From: Lepus europaeus
Taxonomy: Eukaryota > Chordata > Mammalia > Lagomorpha > Leporidae
Assembly: GCF_033115175.1 (NCBI RefSeq)
Contig: NC_084838.1
Location: 60,542,468-60,606,467 of the forward strand
Direction of reading: 5' to 3'
Length of the DNA stretch: 64,000 bases
Under the pieces are notes generated by a model. That model saw nothing but the letters and a program-made list of their open reading frames with translations, did not search any database and had not been told where the DNA came from. Positions 45,481-57,009 of this stretch are shown piece after piece (the first letter of the stretch is position 1; every line of letters begins with the position of its first letter). Made by a program: the position numbers and the translations under genes.

Positions 45481-45660
45481 ACCTTAATCATGGAGGGTAA
45501 TTATTTAAATATTAATCCATAAAATTAAATTGAGGCATGAATTGCTAGTCTATGTGACTTGAAATTCTCACAGCCTTGTAAATATTAATCAAGGTAAATG
45601 GGCACAAAATCACAAGAACTGAACTGGTTCTTAAATGACCTAAGCCATGAAGATTATTCT
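45480..45660. promoter_or_regulatory. Candidate conserved noncoding element
   Basis: ggtaattatttaaatattaatcc, ataaaattaaattgaggcat and gtaaatattaatcaagg give repeated TAAT cores in a repeat-free setting. Confidence 0.28.
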
Positions 45661-46340
45661 TGGTTGAACAACAATTAATTTACTCAATGGTTGTGTACTT
45701 TTATTCTTCTTGAAAGAAAAAAAAAATTTTTTTAAGAAGTCGGTGTTAAAATAGTGAATATCAAGCACTTTTATGTAATTTTATCAGTTTGAAAGACAAT
45801 AAGGTGACAAATTCATCACTTGTTTGATTTAATAATCAAACTTTGTTCCAGTGATAATTAAATAACTTGACAACAAATCTCTATGTGTATGACTCTATTG
45901 AAGAGACTATTTTTACAACCAGTGCTTCTCCAAGGTCTTTGAGAAGCGGAGGTGAGCTTGGATTCTGACAATCCTAAAATTAATGTATTTTCTTAGAAAT
46001 ATTGAAACTTGCATGTGTTAAGTCTGTTTTATTTTACTATGAGCAAAAGAGTTTCTGAACAGTGTAATAAATATGTTAAAAATATTTATGAGAAAACTCC
46101 CGCCTTACCCATTATCTACATTCAAGCTCCTATGGTATTGTTAGACATGCAAAGATAGATCTGAAAATCAAAATTCAATATTAATTTCAATTTAATTTCT
46201 AGAAATGCAATTGAGTATAGAAATGTGATTGAAACTTATAGACATCATACAAATAGTAACCATATCAACTTGTTGCCTGAAGATATTATATCTGTAAATG
46301 AAATCTACTAGTAGAAGTAGAAATGACAGATTTTACATTT
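45661..46340. other. No recognisable feature
   Basis: AT-rich unique sequence. Confidence 0.3.
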
Positions 46341-46450
46341 CATTTAGCAAGTATTTGTGAAGAACATTCTATACGCCAGGCCCCATTCCAGGTGCAGGGG
46401 TGACCAAGCCTATCTCCTTATCTGGACTTGAATTCATGTCCCATTGTTAT
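46340..46450 (-). repeat. Possible L2/MIR3-like relic
   Basis: atttagcaagtatttgtgaag and tacgccaggccccattccagg resemble the phrase atttattgagcacctactatgtgccaggc of ancient repeat tails. Short and diverged. Confidence 0.35.
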
Positions 46451-46834
46451 AGGAAGAGAGGGCTTCTGAATCACATCTGTTTTCTCTAAAGTGCTGGTGA
46501 ACATGTAGGTATCACATTTGCAGGTTTGTCATTCACTGTCAAGTTGTAGTTAGTACATCTGTAGGGTCCATTTTTAGACTCACAGGTAGTTGTTAATGTG
46601 ACCGTTACTTCTAAGTTGTCTCCTGGACAGTTAAGGATGTGGATAAAGAATAACAGTTGATTCTAACTATTCTAGATTTCAGTTCCCAAGTAAAACAACA
46701 ATGGCAGTGATAATGATGATGATATCAGTGAAATGATTTCAAGATCTGCAGATAATATTAACACTTCTTACTATGTAAAGCTTTGTTATAGACAGATTAC
46801 AATTTTTTTTCTTTACATGTCTTCCATATCTATA
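46451..46834. other. No recognisable feature
   Basis: Unique sequence. Confidence 0.3.
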
Positions 46835-46975
46835 CAAGGGTACTTCAAACAGAAAAAAATGGAATTTAAAGATGAGTTTATTTTGATGGAAAAAAAAATT
46901 CATTCATAGTTTCTTTACAATATGCCACTTCTGTGAGCATTTTGAAGACCTGTAGTATTCGCTAGGGATGTGTGT
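46835..46975 (+). repeat. Short mariner-like repeat, plus copy
   Basis: acaagggtacttcaaacag, aaaatggaatttaaagatga, gtttattttgatggaaaa, tgagcattttgaagacctgta. It pairs with the minus-strand copy at 12,808-12,928. The outer tacttcaaa/ttttgaag words suggest terminal inverted repeats. Confidence 0.55.
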
Positions 46976-47965
46976 TCATTTATAATGCCACTTTGTCATT
47001 TTTAAGTAAAAATGAACTGTAGGAGAAATGTGGTAAACTCCCTTAATATTCTTCTGAGAAACTTTCTTATTTGGGAGCAACTTTTATTTCATTTTCATGA
47101 TTCATTCTTACTTATGCAGTGGCATAACAAATGCCACATATAAGCGCTGGATCAGAAAAGGTATCCTTTGGGTCCTATGTTAACTGACAGTGATTAGATT
47201 TCCATTAATTTAATCAGAGAGTAGGGAAACAAAAATGTCTGCCTATCCTCTTTTCCAGGTCTTTTTTGGAAGCAAGGGGTCATGTTCTCAAGGAGTGTAA
47301 TCTATCTATGGGAAAGCTGGTGTTGATTTTCCAGTTTAGAGATTAGTCAACAAAGAGCGCTATCTGATGCTCGCAATGTCTGAAACTGCAGCATATTTCT
47401 GTAATGCGGCTGAATAATATCAATAACTACCTTTAGGCACTTTTGATTTCTCTGGGATTGTTGTTTTGTGAGATATTTTTCTGTGCTACAATGTGTGATA
47501 TATGTTCTTCCGAGGAGCTGAGAAAATATTCTTGGATATATAGGAGGACATCCCAGTGAAAATGTTACTGGGGCAGGAAAGAGAATTACTTTCTCCTGTT
47601 GTCCCTCAGTGGGCAAAATATCCCAGATATCGATATTCAAAGTAGAAGTTCTTTTCACAAGAAGTAGCTGTCCCACATATTTCATTAACTTCAAGAATTT
47701 TTTATTTTATTGCCTTTCAAATGCCTAGCAAAGAGCCAGGAGAATAGAAACTATGAGTGAATGTTAGTTGTGACCATTATTATTTTAACTCACACAGTAT
47801 GCTTTATAATGGGACAAATTTAACATATAGTGGACAGCTTTTTCCATTTCTTATTGTTCAAACATAAATTTTAACCCAGAACCTCTCTTTTAAAAAAATG
47901 ATTTTATTCAGAAAGCTGCTTTTTTTTTTTTTTTAACTTCCCACATACTATGTTCATTTTGTGAG
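46976..47965. other. No recognisable feature
   Basis: Unique AT-rich sequence. The 115-codon minus-strand frame at 47,347-47,694 has no recognisable domain. Confidence 0.3.
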
Positions 47966-47999
47966 ATTATAACATAATGGATATGTTTATGAGCACAGG

Positions 48000-48255
48000 A
48001 CGGAATCCTGGGAAACATAGATTCGGTGACCTTTGGCAAATGGATTTGCTCCTCTCCTGACTGGTACAGCCAGCTGTAAAGTGCAGATAATCGTACTCAT
48101 TACTTGTCGCTCCAACCTGTCTTGAGGATGAATGAGATGGAGTCAGTGCAGCACCTGGGGAGTGCTGTGGAAAGATAAGTTTCATGACACAAATGTGAAA
48201 GGGTTAGTGTTTATACTGGCTGAGGTCTGGGCACTTAGTAGGTGCTCAAAAAAAA
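48000..48255 (+). repeat. MIR SINE
   Basis: ggtgacctttggcaaatgg, gctgtaaagtgcagataatcg, gaggatgaatgagatggagt, ending cacttagtaggtgctcaaaa. Confidence 0.72.
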
Positions 48256-48555
48256 AAAACAGAGTAGGTTAACTGAATGAAATGTTAACATGAAATGTTA
48301 ACATTTTCTATGGAGCTTTCTCACCTCATTGACATTTCCTGGACTCATAAACATGTTTGTGAGCACAACTTACATTAAATGAAACATCAAAATGTAGTAT
48401 TTTCCATTTAAAATTGTAGCAGATTTCTTAGAAGCAGAAACAGAAATATTTTTTGTATAGTTAAATGAGATCTAATGACTAATATTGCCCGTGAGCTTAA
48501 TTCTAAACATTAGCTTACCGTGGTTTTTAAGGGTTAAGGGGAAAAAACAACAACA
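48256..48555. other. No recognisable feature
   Basis: Contains a local duplication, gaaatgttaacat repeated at about 48,279 and 48,291. Otherwise unique. Confidence 0.4.
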
Positions 48556-48559
48556 ACAG

Positions 48560-48745
48560 TGATTTTGAGGGTCTCCTATTTGCCAGGTGTTTGTTAGGTA
48601 CTTTGGGAGGCAACTTATATAAATCATATAAATTGTGCACAGCACAATGAAATAGGCATCGCCAGCCCCACTCCACACATGGAGCTACTGTACTCTGAGG
48701 TTAAACAACTTGGAATTTTCTAGCCAGTAAAGGGAGAGCGATGTG
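48560..48745 (-). repeat. MIR relic, antisense
   Basis: tatttgccaggtgtttgttaggtac, then gaaataggcatcgccagccccac and ctctgaggttaaacaacttgg is the inverted MIR order. Confidence 0.65.
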
Positions 48746-49134
48746 GAGGGACGCTGAGAGCCACGAAGTCCTGAGTTGGTGTGCACCTTCCTCAGAACCC
48801 GCAGCTGGCTGTTTGGTCCCTCTGACCTGGGTTGTGACTAATTCTCTGTGACCGTGCTCAGACTTACGCCATGGCTGCTGTGCATCTGCCTGCTCCGCCA
48901 GCCTCCCTTCTTGCCTATTTCCAAGGCGCAGCCCTCCCTGTGTGTCAAATGGGCCAGGACACCCGCTCCAGAGCCATGGCTGAGAATTGCAAAGCTCTGA
49001 GCTCGGAGGTGGCTGAATTCTTTGGAAATGTGATTCCATTCATCTTTCCTCGAGACAATTAGACTCGCTATAGTCATAAGCCATCTGGGGGAAATTTTTT
49101 GGAAAGAAATTGGCAAGCAAAGTGTTTCCATTTT

Positions 49135-49235
49135 CAGGTTTTGATGATATCTGTTTACCTCATGGAGCTCTTGTGAGGCTCCGATGAGATAATGCACGGT
49201 AAGCAACGTGAAAACTGTAAAATGCAAAACAAATC
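49135..49235 (+). repeat. Possible MIR fragment
   Basis: ctcatggagctcttgtgaggctccgatgagataatgc resembles the MIR segment cctcatagggttgttgtgagg. Short. Confidence 0.4.
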
Positions 49236-49620
49236 TAAGGTATACATATTATCTGGTGGTGTTAGACATGGGTGGGTGAAGAAAAGCTTTCCAGTGGATT
49301 TTGCCAGTGTTCTGGAGCATGATACAATGATAAATTTTTCGCCAGGCAACAGAGAAAATGCAGACTGTCTAACACATTGTAGGATGCTCTGTGCAAATTC
49401 TACTGCTCAGCTCAGAAGGATTAGCCCTTTGGCTAACAACTACTAGTTCACCAGCAACCTGTGCAATGGCAGTGGTGATAATCCACCCCAACTCCTCTTG
49501 TACATTTCATGGGAAGGCATAACACGCAGAAAATTTCCAAAATACCATCTTGCAGTTAACTCTTAAATTTTTCATTCGTATGTTTGCTCTTTCGCTTGTA
49601 CCACAAAAGACTCATAACCG
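49236..49620. other. No recognisable feature
   Basis: Unique sequence. Confidence 0.3.
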
Positions 49621-49920
49621 TTCTTCAGTGAAATTATTTTAACTCAACATGTATTATGCTTGGAAAGATTTAGCATATCATGTAATGGATGGCACATTAT
49701 GTTGTATTGTAAATGAGATTTTTTTCTCTTATTTTTAGGGTTGTTAGAGATAACAATGTCACTGCTTAGCAACTGTTTAGGATGAAACACCCTAGCACAT
49801 TTGATGTGTTTTTTATGCTGTATGTATAAATATTTAATAAGAATGAGCCTGTTTTACTACATGGCATTTATTTTGTGTGGATATAAGATTTGTCTTAGAA
49901 TATTTAGCTGTTCAAGGATG
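49620..49920. promoter_or_regulatory. Candidate conserved noncoding element
   Basis: Repeat-free AT-rich stretch with cactgcttagcaactgttt (RFX-like half site) and tgtataaatatttaataag. The composition resembles deeply conserved elements near developmental genes. Confidence 0.28.
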
Positions 49921-51640
49921 CAACCAAAATCATAAGCCCCAAGAGGGTGGGGACTAGGTGTTATTTCCCAGTCTTAAGCAGCATCTTGCACACAAAAGGC
50001 TGCTAGTAAATAATGGCTAAATTGCGTCGGGGCTGTGGCTGTGCCTTTTTGCTAATGGGGACATGATCCCGACAGGCAGCGAAGTAGCCAGGGCATCAGC
50101 CAAGAAGGGCTTCAGATCTGTGGGCCAGGATTGCCCCACTGTCTTTTACAACATAAAACTTAAGTGGGCTACAGGCATGTTGGAGTCTGATGAAAACAGC
50201 AGCGCAGTCTTAAACCTGAAGGCCAGTGTGGCAAGAAGGGGCAGGAGCAAAAGCCGCAAATTCATTCTGATCTCCCTGTAAGCAGACGAGTTCGTGGCTA
50301 TTTCTAAGTGAGGCAGCGGGTGAAGAAACCTCCCAGGAGCTACCGCCAGGCCCGACTTTCTCAATTCCACCTTTACTCTGGCGACTTACGAGGTCTTTTC
50401 GGGGTCTCACAAGCAGAAGCAGGCAGAAAAGGCTAATGTATTTTTGGAGATGGATGACAAAGATGAGGTGTCTTTGGGATAGGCAAGCTCTTTGGTGGAC
50501 TTCTCATTTTTGATTGAAATAAGGTGTCTTTAGGAGAAGGGACTATTTTTCCCCCTCTTAAGTTTCAGTTATTTTCCCATCTTTGTTACCTTTATTGCAG
50601 TGCTGCTTTTCAGCCATTCAATATTTGGGGGCGTGCTCAGGGAAACGTGCCGAGCCGGGAATGACAGAAACCTAAAACGGAATGGATAGAAAATGGAGAG
50701 GCATGGGTCTTTGGGAAAGTGAGAAAGACAGCATGCAAGCCACTGTGAAGAACTGTGGGCCTCTCGGTGATTCGGAGAAAGAGCTGGCTGTCCCGGCCCT
50801 GCTTGGACTGCCCTGGGTCGGTGTCTGAATGCAAGCTGAGAGCAGCGCTTCTTAGCGCAGCGCAAGTGCGCACGCTCGTGGTGACCTCGGCAGCCCACGT
50901 CAGAGTCGGGGAAGCCAGCCTCCCTGCTCCTCGGTTCCCCCCATCCTTTGGGCTCTTACAAAGTAAACTTAAGGGAGTATACTGAGGCCTCTGGCCTCCC
51001 TCAGCCAGACACTACCCCTCCGTACAAGATGCGTCCCTAGTGTCACCAGGCACCTTTGCTAATAACTTCGCCAAACTCATACTTCCTTTCAGCCATTTTA
51101 ATGTGAAATGGTGGTGGAGCCAATGGCAAAATTGGTTGTGGACTAGTACTTATGCTCCCAAGCCCTTCCGTCCTGGTTCCAGCCAGAAGCGTGGTTCTGT
51201 CTTCCAGAGCAGAGCCTCTGGCACGAAGGAGCAGGCAAAGACCTGGGACTCCAAGATAAGCAGCCCAGACTTTGCCTCCCAGGTGTCCTCAGCAGTACCC
51301 ACCAAGTGTCGAGGTTCGGTGATGCTGCCGACAGCTCATCTGGTGGGCATGATGCAGAGGCAAATAAACTTGCATTTCTGCAATTTGGACTTTGGGCAGA
51401 TCAAAGTGGGAGCATAGGAGACTAAAAGTAACATTCGTGAGCTATCGCATGCGCTGCAGAAGACACTGCTGACTGCAGCCTTCCAGCATCACAAGGAGTG
51501 TGCTATTAGAGATAGACCTGAACAAACTTGTTTTACCTTCTGTGTCCATTTTCCCCTGAAGTGGAACTGAAGAATACTAAGTGATGCAAAAATGACCAAG
51601 ACTTTAGAAGAGATGACAATGCTTTTCTTGGTCTGCACGT
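49921..51640. other. Unique sequence, slightly GC-richer, no gene recognised
   Basis: Frames of 72 codons (50,063-50,281) and 125 codons (51,040-51,417) are open on the plus strand, but I recognise no domain and see no supporting splice sites. No repeats are seen. Confidence 0.35.
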
Positions 51641-52260
51641 AAAAGGAATAACACTAAATTGCCATTTTATTTTTCCAATAAGATATTCATTATCTTATGC
51701 AGGGCTATTCATTTTATTGGCACCAAAGATGTTTATAAATAGAACCCCACATAATATAAACCGCATGTTTATGTAGCATGAATGTTCAATCAATTAGTTT
51801 ATACACACAAATGCTGGAATATTAATGACACATGTTAGCTTTTAGTGGGAAAAAAGCCAACAGAGCTAATTTGATGCATTGATCTTGGGGACCTTCGCAC
51901 ACATGTGAACCTTTGACTTCATCACAAGTGATTTGGCTGACAAACAGTAGTTTGTAATTATTGTTGCGCCATCATAAATTAATTAAGAAATCAATCAATC
52001 AGCTCAGAACCAGCAGCACAGCCACATTGGCTGGGCTGGTGTGTTTCTCTTCACTTCGGTTGCCTCATGTGGGATTTTCTTATCAGACACTTGGAGAACA
52101 TTTGCTTGTGTCAGATTGGTTTTCTCCTAAACTCCCGTAGGCAATCCCAGACAATTGCATGGCTGTTGCTAGCCATTGCCAATGTATTGAATAACATCAT
52201 TTAAACTCTTGGCCGTAGAACCATCAATGAACAAAGTTAGTAGTTATTGAGCATTCAAAG
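51640..52260. promoter_or_regulatory. Candidate conserved noncoding element cluster
   Basis: Repeat-free, with tttgtaattattgttgcgcc, cataaattaattaagaaatc and the PBX/HOX-like atcaatcaatcagctcag (about 51,991). Two TTGGC half sites of the nuclear factor I type occur (51,932 and 52,027), which would allow autoregulation if functional. Evidence is motif content only. Confidence 0.35.
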
Positions 52261-52479
52261 GTTTTTGGTCAAAACTCATTTTCCTGAGCAAAGAGTAGGA
52301 AAGCAGCATCTCAATCTCTTGGCAAATAGGCGTCGGTCAGGGACACAGCAGCTGCTAAGATAACTGTCCCCAATAGCGTTCAAAAAGAGGCTTCTTTGAT
52401 GATGTTTCCACTCCATGCCTATACTTTGAAATATTCCATTAGCTGGACAAATTACACTTTTTATTCAATTTTTTAAGAT

Positions 52480-52700
52480 ACCACCATCCCTTAAGCACTC
52501 TTGTGTGCAAAGTTCTCCACTAAATATTTTGCATATATGTTTTTATTTAATTCATGCAACAACACCATGAAAAGCAAATGTAATTCCCATTTGCATCAGA
52601 AGAAACTGAGGCATAGAGGATTTTAATAGTTTGCCCAAGTTTTAACAGCTGGTAACAGGCAGCTCTGTAATCAGCTTGAAATAAGGTATATTTAGGCACT
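52480..52700 (-). repeat. MIR SINE, antisense
   Basis: taagcactcttgtgtgcaaag, ttaattcatgcaacaacaccatg, gaagaaactgaggcatagagg and ttttaacagctggtaacagg follow the inverted MIR order closely. Confidence 0.85.
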
Positions 52701-53476
52701 TCCCACTACACAATGATTAGCAAGGATCCCAAGGATTTCTGAATAGCACATTACAACCCGTGTTACTTTATGGAGTTGTTGTAATTCTAGCCAAAAGCGA
52801 AGACACTTGGCATTGTAGTTACATGGCAAAGCCTCAGGCTGGATGAACCCACCATTACTGAGAGGCTTTGTGAAATAGTTAAAAGCAATGCTTGAATACC
52901 TTTCTTGAATTTTTATTCAAGAATTTTGAAAGGACAGGAGACTCCAGAATTCTCCCTTGCCTTCTCACAAAAGCCTCGGTCCCTGTCGACTCAGAATCAT
53001 CACCCGCTACTTGGTTATGATGGTGTCCCTGCTTGCTTTTGTTTTTGCTTCGTTTTCTGTTCTGAATCAGCCGGGACAGTTACACTGAGAATCCAAAGAA
53101 CTAGATGGTGTTTGAAAACTGTTCTGTTTAACTTGTAGTGTGAAGTAAAGCCTTGCCTACTTGTTTGAAATACCAGAAGTAAATGAAATGCATTGTTTTC
53201 TAACATTTTGGATCTCCCATCATTACCTAGCACATACCTACAATCATATGGAACTAAAATAAACTATTCCCTAAATAGTCTCGGCATGGTACCTGAGATG
53301 CATTTTTGTTTTTTAAATTTTATTTCATCTTTTGAAATGAAGATACTGTCTCATTGATACCTTGTGAATGGGAAAAAATTAAAAATAATGAACTTTTTTT
53401 AGGATATGAATTTCATACTCTCACCAATCTATTTTGTGATGTTTATGCATTTGAGAACTGAGAGGATAGTAATGTT
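52701..53476. other. No recognisable feature
   Basis: Unique sequence up to the next C SINE, where the SINE-free block ends. Confidence 0.35.
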
Positions 53477-53809
53477 AAAATTAAATGTAAATTGGCCGGC
53501 GCCGCGGCTCACTAGGCTAATCCTCCGCCTTGCGCCGCCGGCACACCGGGTTCTAGTCCCGGTTGCCCCTATTCCAGGCCAGCTCTCTGCTATGGCCAGG
53601 GAGTGCAGTGGAGGATGGCCCAAGGGCTTGGGCCCTGCACCCCATGGGAGACCAGAAGAAGCACCTGGCTCCTGCCATCGGATCAGCAGGGTGCGCTGGC
53701 TGCAGCGCGGCGGCCAATGGAGGGTGAACCAACGGCAAAGGAAGACCTTTCTCTCTGTCTCTCTCTTTCACTGTCCACTCTGCCTGTCAAAAAAAAATTA
53801 AATGTAAAT
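53477..53809 (+). mobile_element. Young lagomorph C SINE with perfect 16-bp target-site duplication and internal deletion
   Basis: aaaattaaatgtaaat at 53,477-53,492 and 53,794-53,809. Head ggccggcgccgcggctcact. After gggttctagtcccggt it goes directly to tgcccctattcc, lacking the 24-bp segment between two tcccggt words that other young copies retain. Confidence 0.96.
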
Positions 53810-53844
53810 CATCTTTAGAGGAGAGCTTCAGATTATACTGAGAA

Positions 53845-54100
53845 GCAGAATGGCATCAGGTTCACGGCCTGGGCTTCGGAAGCCAGACTACCCGGACTCA
53901 CATCTCAAATAGTAAATGAACCAGCTGGAGAAATGTAGGCAAAAGACTACGCTGCTCCGTGACTCAGTTTCCTCAATTGTCACATGGAGGTAGCGGTAGA
54001 ATCTGCTTCCTATGACTGCTGGGAGAGTTCAGTGAGGTCATATACAGAAAGCACTCGGCTAGGCACATAGCGAGTCCTCATGTTAACTAATTGCAAGTAA
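53845..54100 (+). repeat. MIR SINE
   Basis: ggttcacggcctgggcttcgg, gactcagtttcctcaattgtcacatgg, gagagttcagtgaggtcatata, ctaggcacatagcgagtcctc. Confidence 0.85.
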
Positions 54101-54364
54101 AATATAATCATTATAATTTGCAATAAAATACTTTACAATAAATAATGCATGCGAATAAGGAAATAAAAAATAAGGTAAAAAAATGCCCCAGCCCCCATCC
54201 CACAAAAACAACAGAAACAACCTTTTGGGGAAATGATTGTGAGCAGTCAGCTTTGGGTGTAACTGAACAATTAGCTCAACCATGTCCCCCAAAGACTTCA
54301 TTTATCATTTGTTCTCACAAAGCCATTTCTCCTAGATTCTGAACTACTGTCCATTGTCTGGTTA

Positions 54365-54535
54365 CAACCAATGTCATTTATTTCATTTGCTCCCTCGACT
54401 CAATAGGAAACTTCAGGAGAGCAGAAACCCAACCTCGCCTAGCCTTGTATTTCCTCTTGAACTTTTCCTCCTAGCTCCTGGCACCCTTGTACAGGGCATC
54501 ACTGCGTGAGACTTGTTGAGTGACATTGAGCCTCC
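54365..54535 (+). repeat. L2 3' relic
   Basis: gactcaataggaaacttcagg, cttgtatttcctcttgaact, ctcctggcacccttgtacag and acttgttgagtgacattga fit a diverged L2 end. Confidence 0.45.
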
Positions 54536-55061
54536 CTTCCCTTCCAGGCTCTTAGCTGATCCTTAGTGCACTGAGAGTCCAGACGCAATTCATAAAATGT
54601 CTTTCCTGCCTCACACAGGGGCACCTCTGCATACACAAAGTTTACAAACAAGTTGTACTCTGAGAGCGCACTGTAAGCCGTTCATTATACATTTGTAACC
54701 TGTGTGATAGGTCCTCAAAAGACAAGTCAAAGACAATGTCACCCGCAGTACACAGGTGCTGTAATGACTCTAGGCCACCAGGACCAGGAGAACAGCATCT
54801 GCCCTCCACCCCCTCCTTCCAACAGCAATTTCTTAGCAATGGAGTGAAGATCCCCTATCTCCCAGTGACTGCCCCAATCTAGATAGGGAAGTTGAGAACT
54901 GGAACTTTGGCCTAGGGTTCTGGCAGAGTACAAAGGGGAGTTAGGGAGCATCTATTCCTTGGCTGATTTCTCCTTTCATTTTCCCATTATTGGTAAAGGG
55001 ATAACAAGGAGTGCTTCTGCAGCCTTCCTCGTTTTATAACTTGTTTTGCCATTTTCTTTGT
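54536..55061. other. No recognisable feature
   Basis: Unique sequence. Confidence 0.3.
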
Positions 55062-55354
55062 TTTAAGGTTTTTTATTTATTTGAGAGGTAGAGTTACAGA
55101 GAGTGGGAGAGACAGAAAGGTCCTCCATCCACTGGTTTGCTCCCCAGATGGCTGCAATGGCCAAAGCTGGGCTGATCAGAAGCCAGGAGCTTCTTCCAAG
55201 TCTCCCACATGGGTTCAGGGTCCATCTTCTGCTTTCCCAGGCCAAAGCAGACAGTTGGATTGGAAGGGAAGCAGCTGGAACATGAACTGGCACCCATATA
55301 GGATGCCAGCAGCGTAGGCAGAGGCTTAGCCTACTATACCACAGTGCTGGCCCC
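55062..55354 (-). mobile_element. Lagomorph C SINE, older copy
   Basis: Inverted tail ttttttatttatttgagagg, ccactggtttgctccccagat, aagtctcccacatgggttc, and the minus-strand head ggggccagcactgtggtatag. About 20 bp around the gcacttgggcc word is missing. Confidence 0.92.
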
Positions 55355-55920
55355 TTTACATTTTCTCTTCTCTCCCATGGTTCTCTTGGGCCTAGAAACT
55401 GCAGGCAGAAGCACTGAGGTTGGCAGTATGATGGAAGGTGGATGTACCTGCTCTCTTTTCCTACGTTCCTTTCACGTGCTTATGCTGTTCCTTCTATCCC
55501 TCTAGTCCATCACGAATCTCGCCACCAGATACTAGATCATGATGAGAGCTGGGGAACCTGGGCTATCCAGTGGAATGATGGGTAGTGTTAATAAGATTCT
55601 TACCAGCAATAGGCCTACATATTTTTGGGGAGTGGTCATAGACATGGTACTGGAGGCTGGAAAAAGTGTTCAGTTCTCAAGGCGGCCTTGCTCAGCCAGC
55701 TAGAGCAAGTCACGAGCTGCCTGTGTACATGACCATGAACACTTGTCTTTCGTTGCCTTTCTTGCCCCAGAACATATGGCCATGGATTGAGGTCTTAGCC
55801 TTTAAACAGCAGTGCCTTTGAGATGACCCTGATGCTCACATCTTACCATTTACCATACACACCTTTACAATGCTTTGTGGATCAAACTTTCCCTTCTTAG
55901 CAATATTGTGTTTGAGACTG
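55355..55920. other. No recognisable feature
   Basis: Unique sequence. Confidence 0.3.
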
Positions 55921-55924
55921 CATT

Positions 55925-56280
55925 GTCTATTCATTCTGTCAACAAATTTTCTTAGAGTATTTACAAAAAATGCTGTGTGAACAAAGCAGACCTAGTTCCC
56001 TTCCTCATGGAGCCTGCATCTAGTATGGAATGCAATGCAGTAAGTAAGTGCTTTGTGGGTTTGTTCTTGGCTGTCTTGGAAATAACAAAGGGCCACATGA
56101 CTCATCCTGAAAGAGGTGCAGTTTCTTCAATGTGAATAAGAGAGAGGAGAGGATTAATTGCTGCAGAGGCATCAACATGTGCAAAGGCCCAGTAGCAAGA
56201 GAAAGCAGGGTCTTGGACTTGGAAATCACACATAGAAGAAGGCATCAGGCTGCAAGGATTGGCGTTTAAACTTAGCAGAA
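55925..56280. repeat. Ancient interspersed repeat relic, family not assigned
   Basis: gtgaacaaagcagacctagttcccttcctcatggagc and catgtgcaaaggcccagtagc are phrases of a widespread old mammalian repeat, possibly the same family as the relic at 4,050-5,470. Confidence 0.45.
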
Positions 56281-57005
56281 AAATCCCATACCAGCAGCCC
56301 CGCTGTTTTACTGATTGGTGTCAAGAAAAGGTGCCAGGAACAGGGCCATACACTGTTAAATTACACCTGCCTATCTACTAGCTGCCTGCCTATCTACCTG
56401 TCTACACACACACCACCACTACCACCAGAACCACACACCACACGTCCACTGCAGGACAAGGATTTCATTATAGTGAGACTTCACAGACATAGATCGAATA
56501 ACATGGGACAGAGGTCTAAGCTCAGGTGGCTGCTGTTTGTGCAAGTTTCTGGTTTACCCGGCCTATTAGAGTGTAGCCAGATGTACTGTGTTACCTACAT
56601 AATCCTTATCAGCAACATTCCATCTGTGTCACCCAAGTCGCAGGAATTAGGCAGGTACCCTTCTGGAAAGTGGCCCGAGGGGTAGGGAAAGCAGGAATGC
56701 CTTGGAGGCATGCAACCCATGGCCCTCCAAGTCCAGAGAGAAGAAGAAAAACACAGGGAGTTTCTGCCCGGATACTCACTCGAATTGCTCCCACATTCCA
56801 GAGAGAGCTCGGTGGGGGGAAATTTGGAGGTTAGCTTTGGGCCTCGGAGTGATGATTACTTCGTAATGGAACAAATTAAATTATGTGAAATTTTAGATGC
56901 TTTCCCCCTGCCCTAGTGGCTCCCAATCTATTTAGGGGTAGTCAGGAAAAGGGGACCTTCACAACAGCTGCTTAGCTGCTGGAGCTCAGAGAGGGAAACC
57001 ATAAT
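56281..57005. other. No gene; low-complexity CA/CC-rich stretch
   Basis: About 56,370-56,450 is made of ctgcctatcta and accacca-type words. The rest is unique. Confidence 0.35.
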
Positions 57006-57009
57006 TTGT

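Noticed and set aside
50063..50281. 72-codon frame starting MIPTGSEVARASAKKG
   Set aside because: It looks superficially protein-like, but I recognise no family and there is no splice or start context beyond an ATG.
51040..51417. 125-codon plus-strand frame in the SINE-free block
   Set aside because: I tested it mentally against common processed pseudogenes (ribosomal proteins and others) and found no match. No poly-A or target-site duplication around it.
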